A stretch of 64,000 nucleotides of DNA from Gemmatimonadales bacterium (lineage in GTDB: Bacteria; Gemmatimonadota; Gemmatimonadetes; Longimicrobiales; Gaopeijiaceae). The notes under the pieces were generated by a model. It was given only the letters and a program-made list of their open reading frames with translations. It had not been told where the DNA came from and did not search any database. Both the position numbers and the translations under genes were made by a program. The number at the start of each line of letters is the position of its first letter. Positions within the stretch are counted from its first letter, which is position 1. Below are positions 54,660 to 64,000 of this stretch, in pieces. The stretch covers positions 1-64,000 of the forward strand of contig REBP01000134.1 in NCBI GenBank assembly GCA_007692665.1. Reading direction: 5' to 3'.

Positions 54660-55910
54660 CTACGCCATCCCCGTGACCACCCCCGTGAGGACCGGGGACC
54701 GGGGCCTCGGGCTGCGGATCTTCCGAAAGCCGGCCTCCCTGAGCAGCACGGTGTATTCCCGCGGGGAGCGCGGACGCCCCTGTCCCATGGCGAGCAGGTA
54801 GAGGGAGAAGTAGGCCGCCCCCACCGTCTCCGCGCCCCGCACCCCGGCCATGGGCTCGGCGATGACCACCGTCCCCCCGGGGGGGAGCGCCTTTCGCACC
54901 GAGCGGAGCAGCGCCCGGGCCGCGTCGTCGTCGTGGTCGTGGAGGATCCGGACCAGCGTCACCACGTCGGCCCCGCCGGGCAGGGGGTCACGGAAGAAGT
55001 CCCCCCCCTCCAGGTGAAGACGCGAAGGGGAAAAGCGCTCCACCAGCCGCTCCCTCGCCCGGGCCGCCACCGCCGGCAGGTCGAAGAGGCCGAGCTCCAG
55101 GCGAGGGTGCCGCATCCCCACCGCCTCGAGGAAGGCGCCCTCCCCCCCGCCCACGTCGAGGACCCGCCGGTGGCGCTGGAAGGGGTAGGCGTCGAGGATC
55201 TCCCTGGAGACGAGGGGCTGGGAGGCGGCCATGAGCGCCGAGTAGGGCCCCACCTGCTCCGATGTCAGGTCCGACGCTTCCCCGGACCGGGTATACGCCC
55301 AGTAGCCGTGAAGCAGCCCCGAGTCGCCCGGGCCGTCGCGCAGCAGCGACACCGGGTCCGCCAGGTCGTGGTAGAACAGGACGTTGTGCTCCACCATCCG
55401 GGCCAGCGCCTCGTTTCCCACCAGGGGCGCCCCCAGGGGACCCAGCGCGACTCGCCCGCTCCCCGTGCGTCGCACGAGTCCCAGCGCCGCGGCGGACCCG
55501 AGGAGACGCTCGAGACGCTCCAGCGGAAGGTCCGTCTCCGCCGCCAGCACCGTCACGTCCATGGGACCGTTCGAAAGGCGCGTGAAGAGGTCCAGCCGCA
55601 CCGCCGCCAGCACGGTCTGGGAGTAGACGAAGCCGGCGCAGAGGTCGAAGACCCGCCTGGATCTCGACAGCGCGATGGGCCGGGTCAGCGGGAAGGCCGC
55701 CGCCCATCGCTGGAAGCCGGGGGACGCGAGGATCCGGTCGCGCCAGGCCAGGAGCCGCTCCCCCAGCCCCGGGCGATCCGGCGGGGGGGACCGCACCGCC
55801 GCCGGGGCGTGGACAGCCTCGCGGGGCCCGGGGGATTCCAGGGGTTTTCGGTCGCCGACTCCGGGCGAAGGATCCGTCCGGGTCGATGGGGCCGCATGCG
55901 GGTCAGCCAT
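54660..55910 (-). CDS. crtF: Carotenoid O-methyltransferase (demethylspheroidene O-methyltransferase-like)
   Basis: VLDVGGGEGAFLEAVGMRHPRLELGLFDLPAVAARARE; VRILHDHDDDAARALLRSVRKALPPGGTVVIAEPMAG; next to bchC. Confidence 0.9.
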   Translation of the reverse strand: MADPHAAPSTRTDPSPGVGDRKPLESPGPREAVHAPAAVRSPPPDRPGLGERLLAWRDRILASPGFQRWAAAFPLTRPIALSRSRRVFDLCAGFVYSQTVLAAVRLDLFTRLSNGPMDVTVLAAETDLPLERLERLLGSAAALGLVRRTGSGRVALGPLGAPLVGNEALARMVEHNVLFYHDLADPVSLLRDGPGDSGLLHGYWAYTRSGEASDLTSEQVGPYSALMAASQPLVSREILDAYPFQRHRRVLDVGGGEGAFLEAVGMRHPRLELGLFDLPAVAARARERLVERFSPSRLHLEGGDFFRDPLPGGADVVTLVRILHDHDDDAARALLRSVRKALPPGGTVVIAEPMAGVRGAETVGAAYFSLYLLAMGQGRPRSPREYTVLLREAGFRKIRSPRPRSPVLTGVVTGMA

Positions 55911-57792
55911 GGCTCTTCATTCCGGGATGCGAAGGGACCGGTTCGCCCGGCGGGGGATCGGCGAGGGCGCGCCGGATTCGTCGGGCATCGGCAAAGGGAA
56001 GGTGGCGGGCCCGGGCGCCCATGCACCGGGCCAGTTCGTCGAGGAAGGGCTCGGGTCGAAGCCCCGTGTCCAGGACCCGGACCTCGATGCTCCGTGCGCC
56101 CAGGGCCGCGGCCACGACCAGGGCGTCCTCCCGGGCGCGGGCACGACCGCCCCTGCCGGCAGCGTCCACGTTCGGGCGGCCGTCGGTGAGGAGGACCACC
56201 CTGGGCGTGACGCCCTCGCGGAGCGACACCTCGGCCAGGCGGAGCGTCTCGGCGAGCCCCAGGGCCAGGGGCGTTCCGCCGCCGCCGGGAAGCCCGCGGA
56301 GGAGGCGCTTCACCCGTGTCAGGGACCGGGTGGGGGGAAGGAGGAGCTTCGCTTCCCGGTCGCGGAACACCACGAGGCACACCTCCTCCCGTGCCCGGTA
56401 GCTGTCCACGAGGAGCAGCTCCACGGCGCCCTTCACCTCGCCGAGGCGGCGGAGCGCCTGGGAGCCCGAGGCATCCACCGCGAAGATAGTCCGCCGCGTG
56501 GACGGCCGCACCCTCCGCTGCACATGGAGGTCCTCCCGCGTCACGCGGAGTCGGGAGTTCTCGCCCTCCACCTGCCGGAGGGGCTGCCAGGGCGCCGCGG
56601 CGCGCAGCGTTGCGGGAAGGTCCAGGCGGCGGCCCCGCCCCGGGGCGCCAGGGTGGGCGCCGACCCGGCGTCCCCGCTCGTGGGCCTCCACCTGGGGGCC
56701 GCCCCTGCCCCGCCCGGCGCCCCGGACCCCGCCGCCTGCCCCGCGTCTCCGGATCACGGCGGCGTCCTCGTCGGGGAGAAGGGCGAGCACCGCCGCCACG
56801 AGTCGGTCGGGGAGCGCGGTGCCGGTTCCGGGGGGGGTGGGCGGCGCGTCGTCGGCGTCGGCGTCGGCCTCGGCCGGGTCGGAGGCTGCCTCCGGTGGCG
56901 GGGACGGCGACGGTGGCGGGGATTCGGCACCCGGGGGAGGCTCGGAAGCCTCGCCGGTTTCGGGGGCCGCATTCCCTTCCATGTCGCCGGCATCCTCCGC
57001 CTCGCCCTCTTCGGCCCCTGCCTCGCCCGGGGGCGCCGGGAGGGGGACGCCCCGGGGGGCCAGGACCAGGGCGGCCGCGAGCCAGACGTCCTCGGCCTCC
57101 ACCGACGACGCCCCCCGCAGCGCCGCGATCCCCCGGGCGGCCCGGAGCGCGAACGCCACGGGCCGCAGCGAGGGCGATCCCCCGCGCAGGCTCATCTCCG
57201 CCAGGGCACGGACCGCCCGGTCGGGGACCTCCACGGCGCGGATTCGGGCGGCACTCCCGAGGAGCCGGTCCGGATCGGGCATCTCTTCCGGGGCCCAGCG
57301 GGGGGGGAGGGTCACGAGAAAGGCGACGCGGTCGCGGAGGGCCTCGGGGGAGCCGGGCTCGTCGTCCCGCGCCTCGTCCAGTGCCACCACCGCCACGCGG
57401 GCGGCGAGGTCGGCGGAGAGGCCGTCCCGCTCCACCCGCAGGCGCCCCCGGTCCAGCACCTCGAGGAGGGTCGCCGTCACTTCGGCGTGGATGCGTTCCG
57501 CCGAGGGGAGGACGAGCACGCCGCCATCGGCCTCGGCGGGGATGCCGGGAAGGAGGACCCTGCGACCGGAGCGGAGCGTGGCGCCCAGGTCGATGCCCCC
57601 GGTCATCCGGTCCGGGGTGACGCCCACCGGCACCCGGCGCCACGCCGTCCCCTCGGGGAGGTTCCCCCGGAGGAACCGGCACCACCCCTCGGCGGCCGGC
57701 CCCCCGGGTCCGAGGAGGACCGCGCCCCCCAGCCCCTCCGGATCCGCCGCGAGAAGGAGGGCGGCCAGGGTGTGGGGGTCCGGGGGCAGCAT
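55903..57792 (-). CDS. bchD: Magnesium chelatase subunit D
   Basis: AAA-like N-term, acidic/Pro-rich linker, VWA domain FAVDASGSQALRRLGEVKGAVELLLVDSYRAREEVCLVVF. Confidence 0.95.
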   Translation of the reverse strand: MLPPDPHTLAALLLAADPEGLGGAVLLGPGGPAAEGWCRFLRGNLPEGTAWRRVPVGVTPDRMTGGIDLGATLRSGRRVLLPGIPAEADGGVLVLPSAERIHAEVTATLLEVLDRGRLRVERDGLSADLAARVAVVALDEARDDEPGSPEALRDRVAFLVTLPPRWAPEEMPDPDRLLGSAARIRAVEVPDRAVRALAEMSLRGGSPSLRPVAFALRAARGIAALRGASSVEAEDVWLAAALVLAPRGVPLPAPPGEAGAEEGEAEDAGDMEGNAAPETGEASEPPPGAESPPPSPSPPPEAASDPAEADADADDAPPTPPGTGTALPDRLVAAVLALLPDEDAAVIRRRGAGGGVRGAGRGRGGPQVEAHERGRRVGAHPGAPGRGRRLDLPATLRAAAPWQPLRQVEGENSRLRVTREDLHVQRRVRPSTRRTIFAVDASGSQALRRLGEVKGAVELLLVDSYRAREEVCLVVFRDREAKLLLPPTRSLTRVKRLLRGLPGGGGTPLALGLAETLRLAEVSLREGVTPRVVLLTDGRPNVDAAGRGGRARAREDALVVAAALGARSIEVRVLDTGLRPEPFLDELARCMGARARHLPFADARRIRRALADPPPGEPVPSHPGMKSHG

Positions 57793-57793
57793 G

Positions 57794-58948
57794 TCAGCGC
57801 CGGGCGTGGATGCCGTCGGGGGAGCCGTTCGACGTGCCGCCGGCCGCGGGGCCGCCGGAACCGGCGCCGGCCTCGGGGCCGCCGAGTCCCATCTCGCGGA
57901 GCGCCCTGACGATCCGCTCCGTGGACCCGCTCTCGTCGAGGGGGTCGCGCCGCAGCCGGTGCCGGAGCGACGGGGGCGCAACTGCTGCGAGGTGCGCCGG
58001 TGTCACGGCCTTCGCATCCTCCAGCGCAGCCAGCGCACGGGCGGCACGGAGAAGCGTGAGTTCGCCCCGGAGGCCGTCCACGCCCAGCGCGACACAGAGC
58101 CCCGACGCCAGCCGCAGGAAGTCATCGCTCACGTCTACCGTCGGGAGGCGCCCACGGGCCCGTTCGAGCCCGTTCCGGATGCGTCCCTCCTGGGCGCCCC
58201 AGCGTCTGCGAAAGGCGTCGGGGTCGCGGTCGTAGGCGTCCCGCCGGCGGAGGACCTCGATGCGTTCCTCGACGTCGCGCGGGGTGCCCACCTCCACCGA
58301 GAGGCCGAACCGGTCCAGGAGCTGGGGGCGGAGGTCTCCCTCTTCGGGGTTGCCGCTCCCTACCAGCACGAAGCGGGCGGGGTGACGGATCGAGATTCCC
58401 TCGCGCTCCACCACGTTCTCGCCCGAGGCGGCCACGTCCAGCAGCAGGTCCACCAGGTGGTCGTCCAGGAGGTTCACCTCGTCGATGTAGAGGAACCCGC
58501 GGTTGGCCCGGGCCAGGAGTCCCGGCTCGAAGGAGCGGGTGCCGTCGAGGAGGGCCCGCTCCAGGTCGAGGGTGCCCACCACCCGGTCCTCGGTGGCGCC
58601 CAGCGGCAGGTCCACCATGGGCACGGAGCGCTTCAGGACGGGGAGGGTCCCGGGTTTCCCGTTCAGGGCGCCGGCGTGGGGTCCGGTGCAGACGGCGCAG
58701 AGCCCCGCGGGCCCGGCGCTGTCGGCGGAGCGGACCGGTGCGCAGGCGTAGGGGCAGCCCTCCACGACCTCGATGGGGGGAAGGAGCCCGGCGAGGGCCC
58801 GGACCGCCGTGGACTTGCCGGTGCCCCGGTCGCCGAAGACGAGGACGCCGCCCAGCGTGGCATCCACCGCCGCAAGCTGGAGGGCCAGCTTCATCTCGTC
58901 CTGCCCCACGATGGCCGAGAAGGGAAAGGGCAAGGTCACGTGCGGCAC
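57794..58948 (-). CDS. bchI: Magnesium chelatase ATPase subunit I
   Basis: PFSAIVGQDEMKLALQLAAVDATLGGVLVFGDRGTGKSTAVRALAGLLP; FLYIDEVNLLDDHLVDLLLDVAASG. Confidence 0.97.
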   Translation of the reverse strand: MPHVTLPFPFSAIVGQDEMKLALQLAAVDATLGGVLVFGDRGTGKSTAVRALAGLLPPIEVVEGCPYACAPVRSADSAGPAGLCAVCTGPHAGALNGKPGTLPVLKRSVPMVDLPLGATEDRVVGTLDLERALLDGTRSFEPGLLARANRGFLYIDEVNLLDDHLVDLLLDVAASGENVVEREGISIRHPARFVLVGSGNPEEGDLRPQLLDRFGLSVEVGTPRDVEERIEVLRRRDAYDRDPDAFRRRWGAQEGRIRNGLERARGRLPTVDVSDDFLRLASGLCVALGVDGLRGELTLLRAARALAALEDAKAVTPAHLAAVAPPSLRHRLRRDPLDESGSTERIVRALREMGLGGPEAGAGSGGPAAGGTSNGSPDGIHARR

Positions 58949-59003
58949 AGCTCCGGATGTGGGGGGGCGGTGGAAACGCACCCCGGGGGACGGGTTTTCG
59001 GCC

Positions 59004-59021
59004 TGTCGGGTTTTCTGGACG
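59004..59021. promoter_or_regulatory. Degenerate PpsR-like site TGTCGGGTTTTCTGGACG between bchI and crtI
   Basis: TGTC-N10-GACG, same arms as other candidate sites. Confidence 0.35.
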
Positions 59022-59237
59022 ACAACCGAACTGGACACCGGGCAGAATAGGGGCGGGACGGGCATCGGGCAATGCGGCGGACTCCCGGAGGGGGGGTGGA
59101 ACCCGTCCGCCCCACCGAGGTACTCTCCCCGCCCCACGCCTGCCCCCCCGGCCTGACCCCAGGCCCGACCTGTGGCCGCGAGTTCCCCCCGGGAATCCCG
59201 GCACCTCACCCCAGCCTCACCAGCGGGAGCAACTCGG

Positions 59238-60830
59238 ATGTCGTCAAGCGTGAATGCGGAGAACACGGGCCGGAAGCGGGCCGTCGTCGTGGGCAGCGGA
59301 TTCGGAGGGCTGGCGCTTGCCATCCGACTCCAGTCCGCTGGGCTTCAGGTCACCGTTCTCGAGAAGCGCGAGAAGATCGGGGGCCGTGCCTACCAGCTGA
59401 AGGACCAGGGCTACACCTTCGACATGGGGCCGTCGCTCATCACGGCCCCCCACATCATCGAATCGGTCTTCCAGGCGGCGGGTCGGAAGCTCTCGGACTA
59501 CGTCGAGCTTCTTCCCCTCGACCCCTACTACCGCATCTACTTCCACGACGGCACCCAGATCGACTACGTGGGCGACGCCGAGCGGATGAAGGCCCAGATG
59601 GCGAAGTTCAGCCAGCGGGATGCGGATCGCTTCGACGCCTTCATGAAGAAGGTGCGGCCGATCTACGATGCCGTCATCGGGGAGCGGCTGGGGTCCAAGT
59701 CCTTCGGCGACGGGAAGACGATGCTGGGCTTCATTCCCGACCTGATCCGGCTCGAGGCGTACCTCCCGGTGACCATGCTGGTGAACCGGTACTTCAAGGA
59801 CTTCAGGCACCGGTTCGTGTACTCCTTCCACCCGCTCTTCGTGGGCGGAAACCCGTTCTACACGCCCTCGGTCTACCTGATGATACCCTACCTGGAACGG
59901 CGGGGCGGGGTCTGGTTCTCGAAGGGCGGCATGTACAGCCTGGTGGAGGGGATGGGCAGGCTGCTGGAGGAGATGGGGGGCGAGATCCGCACCGACCACG
60001 AGGTGACCCGCATCGGGGTGGCGGGCGGGAAGGTCAGCCACGTCGAGGCCGGAGGAGAGCGCTTCGAGGCGGACCTCGTGGTGTCGAACGGCGACGTGGG
60101 GCACACCTACCGGGACCTGGTGGAGCCGGAGCACCGGAAGAAGTGGACCGACCGGAAGGTGGCGAAGCTGGACTACGCCATGTCCTGCTTCCTTCTCTAC
60201 CTGGGCACGAAGAAGCAGTACCCGGCCCTCGAGCACCACACGCTGATCCTCACCGAGCGCTACAAGGGGCTCATCGCCGACATCTTCGACAGGAAGATCG
60301 TCCCCGACGATTTCTCCATGTACCTGCATGTCCCCACCCGCTCCGACCCCTCCATGGCGCCGGAGGGATGCGAGAGCATGTACGTGCTGGTGCCGGTGGC
60401 GAACCTCGCGGGAGGGCAGGACTGGGATGCGCTCCGGCAGCCCTTCGCCGACAAGGTCATCGACTTCCTGGAGGAGTGGGGGATGGAGGGCCTGCGGGAG
60501 AACCTGGAGGTCCTGCACATCATGGATCCCACCGACTTCCGCGACGACCTGAACTCCCTCCACGGGAACGCCTTCGCCATCGTGCCAAAGTTCATGCAGA
60601 CGGCGTACTTCCGGCCGCACAACCGGAGCGAGGATGTGAAGGGACTGTACCTGGTGGGCGCAGGGACCCACCCGGGTGCCGGTGTCCCCGGCGTGTTCCT
60701 CTCCGCGGAGACCACGTACGGGTGCATCGCGAAGGACCTGGGACTCGCGGACCAGTGGGACTGGAACGAGCCCGGCCGCGTGGAGTGGGACGAGCTCGAG
60801 GGCGTTCACAGGGCCGCCGCCATCGGCTGA
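59238..60830 (+). CDS. crtI: Phytoene desaturase
   Basis: AVVVGSGFGGLALAIRLQSAGLQVTVLEKREKIGGRAYQLKDQGYTFDMGPSLITAP; LYLVGAGTHPGAGVPGVFLSAE. Confidence 0.95.
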   Translation: MSSSVNAENTGRKRAVVVGSGFGGLALAIRLQSAGLQVTVLEKREKIGGRAYQLKDQGYTFDMGPSLITAPHIIESVFQAAGRKLSDYVELLPLDPYYRIYFHDGTQIDYVGDAERMKAQMAKFSQRDADRFDAFMKKVRPIYDAVIGERLGSKSFGDGKTMLGFIPDLIRLEAYLPVTMLVNRYFKDFRHRFVYSFHPLFVGGNPFYTPSVYLMIPYLERRGGVWFSKGGMYSLVEGMGRLLEEMGGEIRTDHEVTRIGVAGGKVSHVEAGGERFEADLVVSNGDVGHTYRDLVEPEHRKKWTDRKVAKLDYAMSCFLLYLGTKKQYPALEHHTLILTERYKGLIADIFDRKIVPDDFSMYLHVPTRSDPSMAPEGCESMYVLVPVANLAGGQDWDALRQPFADKVIDFLEEWGMEGLRENLEVLHIMDPTDFRDDLNSLHGNAFAIVPKFMQTAYFRPHNRSEDVKGLYLVGAGTHPGAGVPGVFLSAETTYGCIAKDLGLADQWDWNEPGRVEWDELEGVHRAAAIG

Positions 60831-60839
60831 TTGCCTTCG

Positions 60840-62108
60840 TCAGGAAAGCGCGCGGTTGACCTCGCGTGCGGCCCGGCCTCCGGAGGCGAGTGCCCCGTTG
60901 AGGGAGGCGTTCTCCCTGTGATCCCCGCATACGAAGAGCCCGTCGTCGAGGCGCACGGCGCGTCGCGGAGGCTCCATGTGCCCTGGCGTCTGAAGGGGCT
61001 GGGCATGCTCGATGCGGTACTGTCTCACGGCCCTCCACTCGGTGACCTGGCCCCCGTACCAGGTGGCGAGGTGCCGCCGGACATCGGCTTCGAGGTCCTC
61101 GGTGCCGGCGGAATCCCGGTCAACCACCGTCACCGACACGAGGGCTCGGCCCGCCGGGGCATAGCTGCGGGCGACATCCGATACCACGGCGAGGTTGTTC
61201 ACGGGTCCGGCGCCGGGGCCCTCGCCGTTCAGAACGAGGATTCCCTCTCCCACGGGGCTTTCCGGCGCGTCGAAGTACAGGCAGGTGACCCCCCGGGACC
61301 CCGGGTCCGGCACGTGGTCGCCGAGGAGGCGTGAGGCCTCGGGCCCCTCCACGGCCACGACCACGGCCTCGGCATCGATGCTGCCGCCGCCCTCCAGTTC
61401 GACCCGGCTCGACGTGACGGCCCGAACCGGATGTTCGAGGCGGAGGACCCCTCCCGGAAGCCTCGAGGCCAGCTGATCCGGCAGCGCCCGGATGCCCGCC
61501 GACGGGAGCGACGAGGTTCCCTCGGCGAACATGCGAAAGTAGTAGCGGAACAGCTTGGCGGACACCTGGAGCGCCGGGTCGAGGAGCACCCCTCCGAAGA
61601 AGGGCCGGAAGAAGCGATCCATCATTCCGCTGGAGAACCCGGCGCCCAGGAGCAGCTCCTCGGTGGTGCCGGACGGGGCTTCGAGGAGCCGCTCCGGGTC
61701 TCCCCCCAGGACCTCCTGGCGGAGCCGCGCCACGCGCAGCTTGTCGGCAAAGTTGCCGACCGGGGCCCCGATGGAGCGGAGCGCATCCGCCATTTCGAGC
61801 CCGGGGTCCGCCATCCGGTGGAACGCCCCTTCCACGCGGACCAGGGCCCCGGGGTAGAAGGGCCGGAGTTCCAGGTCCTTCATGGACACCCGTCGCCGGA
61901 GTTCCGGATATGCTTCCAGGATGACCTGGAATCCCCGGTCCAGCTGGAAGCCGTCCAGCACGTCGGTGCGGACGCGCCCACCCACGCCGTCGGACGCCTC
62001 GACGAGGCGGACGTCACGCCCGGCCTCCGCGAGGTCGAGCGCGCACGCGAGCCCTGCCAGCCCAGCTCCCACCACCACCACCTCGGCCCTCTCCTGGACG
62101 TCGGTCAT
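60840..62108 (-). CDS. FAD-dependent amine oxidase/protoporphyrinogen-oxidase-like oxidoreductase
   Basis: EVVVVGAGLAGLACALDLAEAGRDVRLVEASDGVGGRVRTD; C-terminal GLFVCGDHRENASLNGALASGGRAA. Confidence 0.85.
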   Translation of the reverse strand: MTDVQERAEVVVVGAGLAGLACALDLAEAGRDVRLVEASDGVGGRVRTDVLDGFQLDRGFQVILEAYPELRRRVSMKDLELRPFYPGALVRVEGAFHRMADPGLEMADALRSIGAPVGNFADKLRVARLRQEVLGGDPERLLEAPSGTTEELLLGAGFSSGMMDRFFRPFFGGVLLDPALQVSAKLFRYYFRMFAEGTSSLPSAGIRALPDQLASRLPGGVLRLEHPVRAVTSSRVELEGGGSIDAEAVVVAVEGPEASRLLGDHVPDPGSRGVTCLYFDAPESPVGEGILVLNGEGPGAGPVNNLAVVSDVARSYAPAGRALVSVTVVDRDSAGTEDLEADVRRHLATWYGGQVTEWRAVRQYRIEHAQPLQTPGHMEPPRRAVRLDDGLFVCGDHRENASLNGALASGGRAAREVNRALS

Positions 62109-62138
62109 GCCCCTCCTCCCGTTCGGATTCGCAACGGC

Positions 62139-62954
62139 TCAGCCTCCCCGGCCCCGGACCGAACCGAGACCGCCGTCCACCCCGAAGACCTGCCCGGTAA
62201 TCCAGTCGTTTCCGGGCTCCAGCAGGAACTCGACCATGGCAGCCACATCCTCCGGGGCCCCGAGGCGTCCGAGGGCATGGAGCTGGAGGGAAGCCTTCCG
62301 GCCCGCCTCGTTTCCAACAATACGCTCCGCCATGGGGGTTTCCACAAGCCCGGGCGCCACGGCATTGAAACGGAGGCGACGCCCGGCATACGTCGCGGCC
62401 GCAGACCTCGTCAGCCCTTCCACCCCGCCCTTGGCCGCTGCCACGGCTTCGTGCGCCGCGAGCCCCAGGCGTACGGCGGCGGTGGAGAAGAGCACGACCG
62501 ATCCGCCCTCCGGAAGGTGGCGCCCCGCAGCCCGGACCACCGAGAACGCGGTGACCAGGTTCTGGCGGAGGGTTTCGGCGAGGTCGTCCGCCGAGGTGAG
62601 GTGAGCGGGTCTGAGCAGGATGGATCCGGCACAGTTGACCACCCCGGAAAGCCGTGGCGCGTCGGCCCCGGACAGCTCCTTGAGGAGGTCGTCCATGGGT
62701 TCAAAGTCCGCCGCGTCGGCCAGGACTCGGCGCTCGACCCCGGGGACGGGGTCGAGTTCGTCCATCCGCGCGCGGTCGCGCCCGGTGGCCACGACCCTCG
62801 CCCCGCGTGCCCCCAGCCGGCGGGAGAGGGCAAGTCCGATCCCCGACGTGCCTCCCACGACGAGAAAGGAACGCCCCTCGAGGGAGGGGTGGGCGCCGGA
62901 GGGAGCGTCGGGAGAGGGGGCGGCGGCCGGGGGAATGGACTCGGAGGGCGGCAT
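62139..62954 (-). CDS. Short-chain dehydrogenase/reductase
   Basis: FLVVGGTSGIGLALSRRLGARGARVVATGR; NCAG; C-terminal ITGQVFGVDGGLG. Confidence 0.85.
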   Translation of the reverse strand: MPPSESIPPAAAPSPDAPSGAHPSLEGRSFLVVGGTSGIGLALSRRLGARGARVVATGRDRARMDELDPVPGVERRVLADAADFEPMDDLLKELSGADAPRLSGVVNCAGSILLRPAHLTSADDLAETLRQNLVTAFSVVRAAGRHLPEGGSVVLFSTAAVRLGLAAHEAVAAAKGGVEGLTRSAAATYAGRRLRFNAVAPGLVETPMAERIVGNEAGRKASLQLHALGRLGAPEDVAAMVEFLLEPGNDWITGQVFGVDGGLGSVRGRGG

Positions 62955-63094
62955 GACTGGGCTCGGGATCGGCGGAGGAATTCGGGCGGACTTCCGGGAA
63001 ACCCCGGCACCTCCACCGAGATCCACCCGGGAAACGGCGCAGATCGGTTCCAGGCCCTGTGGCCCCCCGGCTCGGCGTGGTTTAGCTTGCTTCC

Positions 63095-64000
63095 ATGATG
63101 CGATTTCCCTCTTCCATCCGGGGTCGCCTCCTCCTCCTGGGGCTGGTACCGCTGGTGGGTGGAGGTGCGCTTGTCGCGGTCCAGGTCGGCGTCGAGTCCC
63201 GGGAACGTCTGGCCCAGACCCGGGAGGACGTCCAGGCCCGCGCCCTGGCGGTGGGCTCCCTGGCCGGAGAGGTCCTGCAGGGAACAGAGGAGGTGGCCCG
63301 GCTGCTGTCCGGGCATCGATATCTCCTCGACCGGAACGCCGAGGGTTGCGCGCGCCTGCTTCGCGACATGGTGGCCGTTCTTGCCCATGTCGCGGAGCTC
63401 GAGGTTCAGTCCCGCGACGGAAGCTTCGGGTGTTCGACGTGGGACGGGCCTGGCGCGGCGAGAGTTCCGTTCGTGCGGGAGGAAGCCCGGCAGTCCGGTG
63501 CAGGGCTTCCCGTGCAGATCCCGACCCCCGAGGGGGACGCGAAGTGGGTCGTCCCGGTGGAGCATGTCGGGGAAGAGGGCGTTGGCCGCGCCTACCTGCG
63601 GACGCTCCACCTGACCGGGCTGCTCGCCTCCGTCGCGACCGGCGAGGGCGAGGTTCTTTCCCTGGCCGACACGACCGGTGTCGCCATCGCCCGTTCGCCG
63701 GAGCAGGAGCTATGGGTCGGGAGAGATCTTCTGGCCACGGGGGTCCCCGTTCCGCCGGAGGGGGCCGCCGGCGTGTTCGAGGGCCTGGGGGCCGACGGCC
63801 GGGAGCGCATCTGGGGGTTCGTCCGGATCGAGGGATCCCCCTGGCTTCTCCTGGCGGGCAGCCCTTCCGATGCGGTGGCGGCGGCGGGGCGGGCGGCCGC
63901 TGTCCGCGGGGCGCTCCTGGCCGTGCTTCTCTTCGGGCTTTTCGGGGCCGTCCTGCTCGGGGGCTCACGGTTCCTCCAGCGCGCCATGACTCGGCTCGAG
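63095..64000 (+). CDS. Membrane sensor protein N-terminal part (two TM segments flanking an extracytoplasmic domain), truncated by window end; absent from ORF track
   Basis: Manual translation MMRFPSSIRGRLLLLGLVPLVGGGALVAVQVGVESRERL ... GALLAVLLFGLFGAVLLGGSRFLQRAMTRLE, no stop to 64000. Confidence 0.7.
   Translation, partial: MMRFPSSIRGRLLLLGLVPLVGGGALVAVQVGVESRERLAQTREDVQARALAVGSLAGEVLQGTEEVARLLSGHRYLLDRNAEGCARLLRDMVAVLAHVAELEVQSRDGSFGCSTWDGPGAARVPFVREEARQSGAGLPVQIPTPEGDAKWVVPVEHVGEEGVGRAYLRTLHLTGLLASVATGEGEVLSLADTTGVAIARSPEQELWVGRDLLATGVPVPPEGAAGVFEGLGADGRERIWGFVRIEGSPWLLLAGSPSDAVAAAGRAAAVRGALLAVLLFGLFGAVLLGGSRFLQRAMTRLE

Overview
This 64 kb GC-rich window is almost entirely an aerobic anoxygenic photosynthesis gene cluster with a type-II reaction centre. 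The layout resembles phototrophic Gemmatimonadota-type clusters, but taxonomy is an inference from gene content only. Left flank: the C-terminal part of a DHH/Mn-dependent pyrophosphatase-like gene, an SDR-like epimerase, and a four-gene DNA-ligase-associated repair module (metallophosphoesterase, Lhr-like helicase, ATP-dependent ligase, exonuclease). Next is a CarH-like (B12 photoreceptor) carotenoid operon, carH-cruF-like-crtE/crtB fusion, with three 11-bp direct repeats abutting its sigma70 promoter. The core cluster follows: bchG-bch2(pucC-like)-bciB-bchP-GGPPS-hemA-hemF (minus); aerR-like and ppsR (minus) divergent from bchFNBHLM-lhaA-puhA(split into two ORFs)-puhBC-orf110-acsF (plus); a ~4 kb non-photosynthetic insert with repeats and a possible phase-variable outer-membrane gene; then bchI-bchD-crtF and bchCXYZ-pufBALMC-nfu-puhE (minus), crtI (plus), and accessory oxidoreductases. 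Highlights are the CarH operator, a reaction-centre H subunit encoded by two coupled ORFs, a GGPP synthase/phytoene synthase fusion, a set of TGTC-N10-GACA PpsR-like sites, an NfuA-like gene in the puf operon, a G10 tract between start codon and signal peptide of an OMP gene, and pufB, which is absent from the supplied ORF track. No searches were run; all calls come from reading the sequence.
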